Assembly (NCBI GenBank): GCA_907165065.1
Contig: OU015526.1
Coordinates: 67,913,723-67,977,722, forward strand
DNA: 64,000 nucleotides
Direction of reading: 5' to 3'
Origin: Caprimulgus europaeus
Taxonomy: Eukaryota; Chordata; Aves; Caprimulgiformes; Caprimulgidae
Part shown: positions 50,294 to 61,040 of the stretch, in pieces
Position numbering within the stretch: the stretch's first letter is position 1
Layout: the number at the start of each line of letters is the position of its first letter
Program-made: the position numbers and the translations under genes
Notes under the pieces: generated by a model
Seen by the model: only the letters and a program-made list of their open reading frames with translations
What the model was told of the DNA's origin: nothing
Database searches by the model: none

Positions 50294-53200
50294 CTGTGAA
50301 GGTGATATTATAAGAAAAATATTAGACACCATTGCGTACAATAATGAGTATGTTCTATGTGCCTACATCAAACTATACATGCTTTTAATGCCAGAAACAC
50401 TGCCATAAGGTATTATCTTACAAAACACTGCTAACTCACAAGTTTTCTCTAAAGCCCATTTTCCCTGTATTATTTTGTAGTACAGTATTTTGACAAACTT
50501 GTTACACAAACTTAGTGTGTATCTTTATTCTTTTATTGAATTCTTTAATTAAGCTATTGCAAATGAAACTACTTAGAAACAAAAGTTCAGTGATGAGCAG
50601 ACTCAAAGATGTATGTCAACTATTGAACTCGGGACAGTTAACTGGGGAAAGCCCCTTCTGCTTGATATGTATTATAAGAGTCAAGGAAATATGTTGCATA
50701 AAAAGGAGAAAAAAAAAAACAACAGTTCTGAGACCTTGTTTATGTACCTTGAGCTGTGTAAGTGACATACTGCTGGACACTGACTAAAGTAGGGCTGAAC
50801 AGTAAGGTTCTCTTTGGCTTATGACTGTGTGCTTGTGAAAAGATCTGATGTGACCAACTGCTAACCTTCAAGTGTGTGCTGCAGTTCCAAAACTTGATTA
50901 ATAAGCCGTGTTTTCTCTTCTAATTCCACCTGATTCTCAGCCTCAACAGCTGCAATAAATCACACGAGCTTTAATGCAACCTCTGTAACAGCTGGAACTT
51001 ATATTAAGTAGAAAAAAGAACAATGAAGAACATTAAAAAGTTATACCATCCATGTCGGCATTCATCATTGTAGAATGGGCTCTTTCTGCTTTTGAAGAGG
51101 GTATTCCTGAGAGATGCTCTGCTTAAGAAAAAAGAGAATATTGAGGCAACTGTTAATGGAACTGGATTTGGATTTTAGATGTGTTTTGCATTGAAAAGCC
51201 AGCACCGAAGCCTCAGGCAGAACGACATTTATGTAACGTTCTTTGATTATTTTTCCTAACGGCGTAGGTCACTGCGATTCTTTGCGTGCAGATGCTTCAG
51301 TTCACACACCCAGCTGATCTAGATGACAGTCTCGTAGGTAAAACACCCCGGCGCCTCAGCCGCGTCCTCCTCGGCACCGATCTTTCTGGAACGGGCTATT
51401 ACGGAGATACAAAAGGGGTCCCCCCGCTTCGCGGCCCACCCCCCCTCTCCTTGCTATCACGGGCAACCGCGTCGTGGACATCAGGCCGCAGGGACACGCG
51501 TCTTTGCTTCGGGCCCCCGGCACCTCATAGAGCGGCCCCCGCCTCCCTGCCCTTCGCTGCGGGGACAGGAACGCTTCACGACAGCGCTCGGGCCGTGACG
51601 GCTTCCGCGCAGGACCCTGCGGGAGCCGCCGGCAGCTCCGCGGCCTAGAGCATCCTCCCGACAACCGACAAGGCCCGACCGCCCTGCCCCGCCGCCTCAC
51701 CTGGCCCTGGCGCCACCGCCGCCTCCCTGCGGGCTGCGCCCCGCGCCCCAGCCCGGCCGCAGCTCTGCGCCTGCGCCGCCGCCCCGCCAGCGGGCCCTGC
51801 GCGCGCACGGGGCTGCGCTCGCGACAGCCAATGGGCACGGAGCCGCGGCGCTTCGCTGTCGGGCGCGTGAGGGCCGCCCCGCAACGCCCCGCCCCGCAAC
51901 GCCCCTCGTACCCGGCAGCAGGGCGGGGCCGGGGAGGGAAGAGTCCCCACAGACCCGCCCGCACACCCGTCCCCTTGCATGCCGGTGCCCATCGCGGCGG
52001 AGCTGAGGCTGAGAGGCTGAGGCGGTGCGGAGCGCGGGAGCCCTCTCGCGTCCAGGAGAGCTCGTCAGCCCTCCGCCCGGCTCACGGGATTTATTATTAT
52101 TTTTTTTAATCCTACCCAGCCCTTTCTCGTTAAATGCCACTGAATTGCAGATAAAATAATAGAAGAAAGTACGCGGTTAAATTAACATCAGCGTTTCTCT
52201 GGTCAACACAAGAGAGACAAGGACCTGTTAGAACGAGTCCAGAGGAGACCACGAGGATGATCCGAGGGCTGGAGCACCTCTGCTATGAGGACAGGCTGAG
52301 AGAGTTGGGGCTGTTCAGCTCCTGGGAGATCTTACAGCGGCCTTCCAGTACCTGAAGGGGCTACAGGAAAGCTGGGGAGGGACTTTTCATAAGGGCAGTT
52401 AATGACAGAACAAGGGGAAATGGCTTTAAGCTGAAAGAGGGCAGGTTTAGATTAGATATTAGGAAGAAATTCTTCACTGTGAGGGTGGTCAGACACTGGA
52501 ACAGGTTGCCCAGAGAAGCTGTGGCTGCCTCCTCCCTGGAAGTGTTCAAGGCCAGGCTGGATGAGGCTTTGAGCAACCTGGTCTAGTGGAAGGTGTCCCT
52601 GCTGATGGCAGGGTGGTTGGAACTGGATGAGTTTTAAGGTCCCTTCCAACCCAAACCATTCAGTGATTTTTTGACTCTATGATCACTGCCTTTTGTGCTG
52701 ACAGAGCAGTGCAGGGGTTCAGGACGGACGCTGGTCGCTCTGTGTTGTGTTCAGGAGAAGTGAAGGAAAGGCAGGTGTTCAGCCTGTAACTCCATTAGGT
52801 TTAGGGAGGTTGGCAAAGCCTGAGAAACAACAGAGGAAAACAAGTACATCCATGTGGTTGCAGTTACCTCCCAGGTGCTCAGACATGGAGCCCTTGGTGA
52901 GACGAACCTCCCAGCCAGAGTCCCACAGAGTTTACCTGCTCTGGTTCAGTGCCGTGTAAACCTGGCCACAGCAGGTTGATAGACCTTCTGCACAGCAGAG
53001 CCCAGGTTAAGAAAGCTGTGATTTAGCTCCTTGCAGAAGGGTCTTACAGCATTAGAATCATAGAAAGTATTGGGTTGGAAGGGACCCTCAAAGGTCATCT
53101 AGTCCAACCCCCCTGCAGTGAGCAGGGACATCTTCACTAGAGCAGGTTGCTCAGAGCCCTGTCAAGCCTGACCTTGAATATCTCCAGGGATGGGGCCTCC

Positions 53201-56200
53201 ACTACCTCTCTGGGCAACCTGTTCTAATGATCTACCACCCTCAGATTGATCGCATCACGTGGACACCTAAGTAACTTTGCATAGTTGCTCTCACCTAGTA
53301 GCTCCAAGCCAGTACTTGTGTTGCTGTGTTCTTTCCCTGCTTCCCTGGAAGGAATAACCCGTGCAGAACATGCTGTCTAGGACACTCTGTGAGCCACAGT
53401 GAAGACAACATGTGGGACCCGAGCTAACTTTAGTGCCTTCACTGAGGTGATGGCACTGCGTAACCTGTAGTATCTTTATAGGTACAATGTAGCTTGAACC
53501 ATACATTGCAGTGAAATATATCCCTTTTGTATCCATTATGTTGTGGAAATGTAAGTATGTTGCAGTTATAAATAAACAAATTGATGCTGTGTATACACTT
53601 GGGAAGAGAAAGGCATTTGGGAAGTGTGCCCTCTAATGTATTTTTTTAATATACTTCAGAAAGTATGTATTTGTAATATCTACACTTCTGGGTGCCTCCA
53701 CTGTATTATTAACATTGTATTAATAATTTTTGAAACCTCACAATCAGGGAAACTCAGATTAAACTGAATGCTATTAAAGTTATGAAAACATGTTTTAATT
53801 AGGGTCCTGCAGTCTGTACTGGAAAATGAGTCTGTTGTTTTCAGTTCCATTAGCTGGTTTGCTTAGAAGTATACCACCTTCTCCACAAAAGGCATTTTTA
53901 ACCCAGTATTTCTCCTTAATCCCTGTTTCTCTCAGGTGGGGGCTGGGCTTTAGGAGATTGTTAGGAGCTCTCCTTGATTGCTGTTTTTAAAAGGGCAGGT
54001 GCTTCTCATTTTGTGAGGATTTTGCTTGCTGCACTTGCTATGGGGCTAGCTTGGCAATCAACAGGTTCTCATAGCTCTTTTTAGCCAGTCTCCAGCACTG
54101 GAGTGAAAAAATATGGTCAGAGTGTACAGGTGGGTACAGATGGATGGAGAGTTTGCTTACCTGGTGAATAATTTGATGTGTTTTATACTATAAGAGGGGA
54201 AAAAACAATATTGTGGGCTAATCTTGGGGAAATGCACCTCTCTGCTGCAGAAATTCCACTCTGCTCACTGCATTACATTTGCAGTTTATTATCTAAATCA
54301 TCCCAAAATGAGCAAAGTGGGGAAAATCCTTGGCATTAAATTATGGGTCAGAATGGAAACTGGACATATTGGCTTCTCTGCTGTTGTCACCAGAACAGAG
54401 CAGTAACTGAGAGTTGCTGCTTTACCTACCGTTTCCATTTTGGTACGTACACTGTTGAGGGTTCATTCGACTTTGTATGGTTGTGGTTTCTGGCTGTAAT
54501 ATTTTCTTTTGATTCTTAACTGTGATGTTTGAGCTTGAGCACCAGGCTGAAACTCCCTTTCAGAACTTAACCTGGGTGGGAGGGTTTTTTTGGTTTTCCT
54601 TTAGAGAAAATTGTCTTTATCTGAGCCTCTACTGTTAGCATTGCAGAGGGGCTGTCAGCAGGGAGCGAACTGCCTTCCTAACCCTCCCTCTATTTTCCAG
54701 TGCAAAGAAGTCAACCCCGGGAGTCTAAATATCTGATGCATTACCAGATGTAAACAAACAAACAGAAAACTAAACCAAACATACTGAAAAAAGCCCACAG
54801 CCTGAAGTATATTTAATGAGAAATCAACCAACACAACAGAAGCTTAGCATATCACATGACATACCTATTGGTTTTTCAAATTCCTTACCTCACCTGTCTT
54901 GCATTGGGTAATATACCATCAATTACATTTGTTGTGTACTTTAAATTTGAAGCTTTGGGGTTTTATTGTATATCCCAAACAATAAGATTCCTTTTATAAT
55001 GCAGAATGTGTCCCAGGATGGCGTACCTATGTAATTGTGTAGAGTAACCAAATAATTACCTTGCATTTTAGGGGTGTCCTTGGTGTCCCCTTTGGCTGGA
55101 GGTGGCCAGTTCAAGCCCTTGTATAACAATTCTTGCTTTTATCAGCCTGTAGTGTTTTGTTGACTCTTGTGTTAGAAAGTGTCATTTCTTTGTTCTTTTA
55201 GTTGTTAGTAGGGGAAGTCTTGTTTGGGGTCTGTTCCCAAGAGAACCTGAAACAATTCTTCTAAACACTGGCTTCTGTTTGACAGGGATCTGGCAGCGTT
55301 TGCTTCTCTGTGGTTTCCCCACTCACTGGGAGGGGCAGAATTAATGGGGTAAATACTAATTACATGGAAGTGTGAGCGAATCCGCCAACTTCGCTGTGTG
55401 GCTGTTTACTTTGAGTCTTTGGAATATGCAGCACAAGGCTGAGAGACTGGGCACAACCTGTGTTCACAGAACTGCTTTTTTAAATTTTTGTTTGCAAACT
55501 TAACTGCTCTCTACTTCAGAGAACAGACACCTTATCAAGAAATTTAAACTGTATTCACCAGTGCTGGAAATTAATTGTTTTCTCCCGTGGAGCAGCATAA
55601 CAACATACTAATAGCCACTCTGCAGCTTAAAAGAAGAAATGAGAGGGTTCTCTTTATCACTGGAAACACTTGAACAGTGCCCTAAGTAATGTTCCACTGT
55701 TTGGTTTATTAAACTGTTTGGACACTACATGCTAGATCACTCACTTCAGGTAAGTGGCTTTTCTGACTGAAGAGTTATAAAGAGAGCTCATAAGTTTTAG
55801 CAATGTGCCAGCTTCTGAAGTCAAAACTGACTGGGATGGTACTAAGAATGGATGCTAATCCCTTGCTTTCTTACCAATTAATTTTATATTTTCTAAGGGA
55901 TTTGGTTAAAGTGGAGGAGGCATTCATAATACTGTCATCTATATTAAATTCATAGGAACAACAAGTTTTGCTTTACAAATGCATTTGTCTATACTCACTT
56001 GTATGTTAAGTTCCAATTAAGCTTTCCTATAACGAGCTGATGTTGCTAGCAAAAGGAATTAATTTATTCTGTTTCACTGAAAGAGCATATTTTGCTTAAA
56101 ATAGCAACAGTCTCCCTAGGATATAAGGCATCATTAACAGTTAAGCTGAATGCATCTATGTGTGCGGCTCCAAAACTACAGGAGATAATTTTATTGCTCT

Positions 56201-59200
56201 GGACTCAGATTTTAAGCCATTGCTGCTAATGACAAACACTTTCAGATGTTTTCTTTCTAAAGCTCTGGTGTACGTCCTGTTTTTTCCACAGTACACAGTG
56301 CAAACCAACAAGCCTTTCACTTCCCTTCTGGCAGCGTTACAGGCACGAGAGGCGCCTGCGTTTGGCTGACTGATGACAGAGGCTTCACTGTTCACCGCTA
56401 GAATAGAAATGCATTCTCCTTTCCATTAACACAAGAAGGTATTGTACATATCTCTGAGATGAATTTGCTATGTGAACTATACTGTTTTCTCCTTTAACTA
56501 ATTATTGCTTCAAAGAAAAAGACGAAAAGGAATGCAAACAGCTTAATTCCTTTCCCTTGCAATACTAACTCGCAAAACCCTTCACATCAAATCTTCATCA
56601 TTTTGTTTCTTTGCAGAAATGAGAGACAGACAGACTCTGAGAAGTTTTTTTTCAAGTAAAGTTGCTTTACACCAGAATTCTTTGCGATTCTTGTTACTCT
56701 TTCCAAGTAACCTCAAAAGGCTTTGGTAGCCTCGTGCACATCTTTGTGCAAATTTACACAAATGACACAAATTTAGACTTCTGTCAAGTGCAGAATTTGA
56801 GTAGTTCTTAGTTTGTACTTTTTCCAACCAAATCAAGTGAGCAGCTATTTTGGCTTACATTGGTCCAACTATTGTCTGTGTCCTTACTTACTGTCTGTGT
56901 TTTGGTAGTGCCTTAGGTCAAAAATGAGAATGGGATCTCATTTCCATCTGTGATCCCATCTTCATTCCCATCTGTGGGATCTCATTTCCATCTGTGATCC
57001 CATCTTCATTCCCATCTGTGATCATACAGCTGGGAAAAAAAATCCAGTCTCTTTTGGAAGGTCTACAGAAAAGAAAGCCTTAGAGAGTCATATTTTCTCT
57101 TTAACCCTGAGGATTCCTGCCTTCTAACCTAACTGTGTCCTGGCTTTTGCAAGACTGTGCGTGAGTGCAAACATTCGAATTCCTACTCTGACTCCACAAA
57201 AATGCTTTCTGAAATAAACTGAGCAACTGGACCCTTTGCAGCTCTAGGCTGTGAACACCAACTTATATGACATAAAGTTGGCCTGTTAACAGTTTGATCC
57301 TTTTTGTAATCATCAGCTGTAGGTTTGCCAAGAAGTTTTGTAGAAGGACATTTAGGGAGGTTCCATAAAGCTTTACTGGTAACTTAACAAGATGAAAAAC
57401 TGGTTTGCCTTTCTGTAAGTTAGGCCTAAACATTTAGGGGTTTGTATCTGCTTTTTAAAAGGAGGGTTTTACATGAGAAATGTAATCCTTAATGTTGGCT
57501 TTCTGTAAAGAGCAGTTGGAAAAAGAGTAAGAGACTACCTAGATTTTTACAATGAGAAAAGAGAGCCCTGATTTACTTATACAGCATTGAAGAAGAACAA
57601 GAAAGACATTTTTGCAGCTGTTGGGCATCAGCTTTGTTTTATTTTTGGTTTCATTTCCTCTGTGCTTTTGTTTGAGTAGGTAACTTTTTTGAGGGAACTT
57701 TATCCAGTGCTATGAGTTCCTAAATGAAAAGGCATTTCTTTAATTAAAGGTGAAAACATTTTCACGTGTGCTGTTAATGAATGCTTTCCTTGATTTCATG
57801 CCCTTTTGATATTGCTATCAAAATACTTACTGAGACGTTTCTATCTTGCTACTATTTTGTGTTCATCTTGATTTACATGGAAGTGACTTGTTTTTAATAC
57901 CTGTGTACTTAACAAATAGAGAAGCACCGCTGTTTTGAAAGAGCACCAGCTATTAAATATTCATGTCTTGCACTCAGTTAATCAGGCTCAATAACCACTG
58001 CTGCTTTGCCACAAAGGCTTGTCGCTGTACTAAAGATATGAAGACTGTATTCTGGTTGTGCTTCAGATTGTATAAACACAGCATGTTGGTCTCTTTGTCT
58101 GTTTAGGATCTTTTCCAGTCCATTTTAAGACATGGGGAAAGCCTTATGCAATTACAAATGTACTGGAGTTGATTAAAACTAGTGCATCTTTGTGATCCTA
58201 CTTAAAATTTAATTATGGAGCACTTGCTTCTAAAACATCAGATCATCCTCAGGCAAGTTCCACTTAGGATCTACATATTGCAAGTCTAGTTTCCTTATTC
58301 CTTGTTTGAACTTGCTGTTGTCCATCCTGAGGAATCTTTTTCTCTCTCACCACATAAAACTTATCTTTTATCCTCCCTGCTCTTCTGGAATTGATGTTCT
58401 TCTCCAGCCTTACAGTGACAGCTATAAGGCCTGTTCTGTTTGTCATCTTCTGTGCTCCAGAGTTACTGTGATTAGGCTTAGCTTCGACTGGGAGAGATAG
58501 GGAGGACTGTTTCCTATGAAGTATATGATAGCCTCTTCCTATCATAGGTTAAGAGTTTTCTTATCCCTTTTTCTCTAGCCTTCAGGTGTTGCCCTCTGGC
58601 AGAAGAAATGGACCAAGGTTCACCATGAATCTTGCTGTTTTCTCCCTGTATGCCTTCAAGCTAAAAGTTTGCCTGAAAATGTCACTTACTGTCAGTTACT
58701 CTGGGTTTCTCTCTCTACTTTTGAGTGACTGTCCCCACCTCTTCCCTACTAGAGGAAAAGCTCTGATATTGATGACAGATCTTGCTAAAGAAGCCGTGTT
58801 TATGGTCCTCTTTGTATTGTGAACCTGAGCTTTCTCTGACCTTGAGTGTGTTACTGCAGTCAAGAGTCTAGTAAATTTGAAGTTCTGTTTCTGAGGTGTA
58901 GTAGAGTCTTATTTGCACTGTTGCTGAGCAGCTACCTTTATATTATTGACATTTGTCAGTGCTTGGCATTAGTGAGTAGACTTTGGTATTTAATGTCAGC
59001 TGGTGCTTCAATGAGAGAGTTTTTAACTTTGTGCCTCTGTTTTCTCATGTGTGTTAACATTTTCCAAGCTGCAAGGGTGCTGAAGTTGGAATAGTAGAGG
59101 AGGCTACTGGGTGTTTGCCTTCTAAAGAAAGCAACTTGTCATCTTCCAAAAGACCAAGCAATATCACAGAATCACAGAATTGTGGGGGTTGGAAGGGACC

Positions 59201-60821
59201 TCAGGGGATCATCCAGTCCAACCCCCCTGCCAAAACAGGTTCCCTACACCAGGTTGCACAGGAAAGTGTCCAGGTGGGTTTTGAACATCCCCAGAGATGG
59301 AGACTCCACAGCCTCTCTGGGCAGCCTGTCCCAGGGCTCTGGCACCCTCACAGTGAAGAAGTTTTTCCTTAGGTTTGTGTGGAACTGTTGGTGTTCCAGT
59401 TTGTGCCCATTGCCCCTTTTCCTGTCACCGGCACCACTGAAAAAAGCCCGGCCCCATCCATTTGGCTCCCACACTTCAGGTATTTATAGACCTTGATAAA
59501 ATCGCCTCTCAACAGAAAATCTGGGGAGGTGACACGGCAAAATATTGCCAAAACACCCATCCAGTGTTGTGGAGTCAGCCCTGTCCCAGCTAATTCTGGA
59601 TGCCTTGCAAAGACTCCACAATCTTGCCACTGTACACTGCCCCTCGTCTGTTCTTGTCACTTTATGAGCCATGGGACACCCTTTCCATGCTGTTCTACAC
59701 CTTGCTACGGGGAAGGAGTGAGATTCACTGGCAGAGGAACCCTTCATTACTGCACAACATAGACCTAGGTCTGCCAGTTTATCTTACTGTAAATAGTTTG
59801 GGTCAACCACATCTTGATGTCATTAGGTTCTATGCTGCATAAACAAAGTGTGTTCAAACACCCAGTTCTGCACCATTACACTAATAGAAAATCGCTAGAA
59901 AACTGTGTTCTAAAAATAAAATCAGCTCTATGTTGTTGGGGTTTTTTTATATAGGAGGTAAAGATAGCATGTAAAATAACATTCTTTACGCTGAAAAAAA
60001 AAGCTGGGGTTGATGATAGGACTTGTATTATTCATTAATAAGCAATCCAGTTTCCTAGCTAGTGTAAATAAGCACAGCTCCCTGGCAGCCATGCTGACAT
60101 GATCAAGTTGATACTCTGGCCACACCTTTCTAAATAATTTACTACCAGTTCATATTAACTCACTTCATACTTCCACTATGTAGAACTACCCTACTTCCCA
60201 TTCCAAAGACTTTTTATTCCACAAGGTAGAAGGGCCAGGGAGGGAAGGAGGAGACAGCCTTTGCTTTTGTAGTTTCTTTTAAAACAAATACTTAATAGTG
60301 GGAATTTAAATGGATCAGTTCATTTCCACTGTCAATTAATTTGCCTTGCTTCTTGTGGGCTCTCACTAGAGTATGTCAAGAGATTATTGTTCCATTTTCA
60401 GGAGGAAAAGCCCACATTATCTATTTTTTTTTTTCTTTGATAGTAGTGACTATTGAGTTAACATTTCTGTAACTTTTTCTTTCTAAACAGTGAAAGACTG
60501 TAGGTACTCAGCTAACAAATGTATGCTATTATGTGAAAACTGTGGTAACCTCCATATCCCCAAGATCTCAGTTCTTAAGTAACCACAAGGCTTATCCAAC
60601 TACACAACTAGAAAAGTTTACTTGAGGACATTGGCTAAAAATACTGAAAAATACATTGTACCTGGTAATTAGGATCTACAGATCTGTGTGCACACCCAGT
60701 GCTATTATTCAGCCCACTGAATTTGTATGCTATCAGCAGATTACTGTAGTTTCTTACCTGAATCATCTGCCAAAGAAATGTTGGTGAAAGTGCCATCCTC
60801 CTCATCCAAAGGTAACTCCAT
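50151..60821 (-). CDS. SCOC: Short coiled-coil protein (SCOC), long and short forms
   Basis: Read on the - strand, exons 60758-60821, 51047-51118, 50866-50949 and 50151-50293 join in frame to 120 residues. Starting at MMNADMD inside the second of these gives the 82-residue short form, the same length as human short SCOC. The shared part ([20 protein letters not shown], then [20 protein letters not shown], ending TDTKSKRK) is a near-identical match to vertebrate SCOC and forms a heptad-pattern coiled coil. SCOC is a peripheral trans-Golgi protein that binds ARL1-type GTPases and FEZ1 and takes part in starvation-induced autophagy. The gene runs towards CLGN. Confidence 0.96.
50866..50949 (-). 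CDS. SCOC: SCOC internal coding exon
   Basis: On the - strand, acceptor ttattgcag, donor gttagc; 84 nt. Encodes [20 protein letters not shown] and LELQHTLE, the first half of the coiled coil. Confidence 0.96.
51047..51118 (-). CDS. SCOC: SCOC exon with internal start of the short form
   Basis: On the - strand, acceptor ttcttaagcag, donor gtataa; 72 nt. Encodes [16 protein letters not shown] followed by MMNADMD. The two ATGs at 51063-51068 are the start of the 82-residue form. The frame upstream is open through the whole exon, which allows longer forms. Confidence 0.93.
51330..52085 (-). promoter_or_regulatory. SCOC: SCOC proximal CpG-island promoter
   Basis: About 750 bp of CpG-dense sequence with a CCAAT box at 51827-51833 (agccaatggg on the + strand) and many GC-box-like runs; no TATA box. 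It drives the - strand SCOC exon ending at 51701. Long open frames on both strands (for example 51356-51964) are composition effects. Confidence 0.75.
51701..51992 (-). other. SCOC: SCOC proximal first exon, possibly coding in frame
   Basis: CCAGGGCCAG|gtgagg (on the - strand) at 51701/51700 is a strong donor inside the CpG island. Its phase fits the exon at 51118, and the frame is open back to an ATG at 51992 (97 codons, Gly/Ala/Arg-rich). Translation from there would give about 196 residues. High GC makes open frames common, so the exon may simply be 5' UTR for the short form. The transcription start is not known. Confidence 0.5.
52195..52685 (+). repeat. CR1 LINE, 3' end
   Basis: Sense CR1 tail: aggctgagagagttggggct, gaaattcttcactgtgaggg, ggttgcccagagaagctgtg, ending cccttccaacccaaaccatt and a short ttttgactctatgatc terminus. 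About 20 bp typical of the family are missing near 52320. Confidence 0.92.
53048..53245 (-). repeat. CR1 LINE, 3' end
   Basis: Antisense CR1: ttagaatcatagaaagtatt, gggttggaagggaccctcaa, ggtcatctagtccaaccccc, and the ctctctgggcaacctgttct end. Confidence 0.92.
53246..56930. other. SCOC long intron, no further features
   Basis: Between the proximal and distal SCOC promoters. AT-rich, no recognisable exon or repeat. Confidence 0.5.
56931..57018. repeat. Perfect 44-bp tandem duplication
   Basis: Two identical 44-bp units (56931-56974 and 56975-57018) starting tgggatctcatttccatctg. Each unit itself contains two related catt(t/c)ccatctg segments. Confidence 0.9.
57019..59160. other. SCOC long intron, no gene recognised
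   Basis: Several open frames (58264-59094, both strands) without recognisable similarity or splice structure; the 58260-58830 part could be a very old degenerate insertion. Confidence 0.4.
59163..59518 (-). repeat. CR1 LINE, 3' end
   Basis: Antisense CR1 of a different subfamily: acagaatcacagaattgtgg, ggttggaagggacctcaggg, ccacagcctctctgggcagc, and tttatagaccttgataaaat. Overlapping open frames on both strands are remnants or chance. Confidence 0.92.
60758..60821 (-). CDS. SCOC: SCOC distal alternative first coding exon
   Basis: On the - strand: ATG at 60821 (G at -3 and +4), [20 protein letters not shown], Ser, then the donor CAG|gtaagaa at 60757. An in-frame TGA lies 18 nt upstream of the ATG, fixing the start. 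Phase joins the exon at 51118 (split Glu codon). The (E)[13 protein letters not shown] block matches the N-terminus of a known long mammalian SCOC form. The intron to the next exon is about 9.6 kb. Confidence 0.9.
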
Positions 60822-60989
60822 TCCGCTTGGTTTTTGTCAGAGTGTTTGGGACGTGCGCTGAGCATGGCAGTTGTCAGCCATTCTTCGGTGTGCATGTGAC
60901 TTCTCTGGTTAAATCTTTAATGAGTCCAACACACAGGTGTTGTGGGATCCTGTTGGCAGCCACCCACGTCTTGCTCTGGGCGGTATCTC

Positions 60990-61040
60990 GGCTCTCAGCT
61001 GAACCTTGAGCTCTCTTCCGGAAATTGTTAAGCCCGAAGG
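60990..61040 (-). promoter_or_regulatory. Possible SCOC distal promoter element (ETS-like)
   Basis: TTCCGGAA at 61016-61023, about 195 bp upstream of the distal start codon, is a palindromic ETS-type site. There is no CpG island here. The location is suggestive only. Confidence 0.25.

Noticed and set aside
51356-52140. Open frames of 202, 147 and 120 codons in the SCOC CpG island
   Set aside because: GC-driven. Only the 51701-51992 frame is worth keeping, because its phase joins SCOC.
59115-59747. Several open frames of 63-104 codons on both strands
   Set aside because: They mostly fall within or run out of an antisense CR1 fragment; no gene-like structure.
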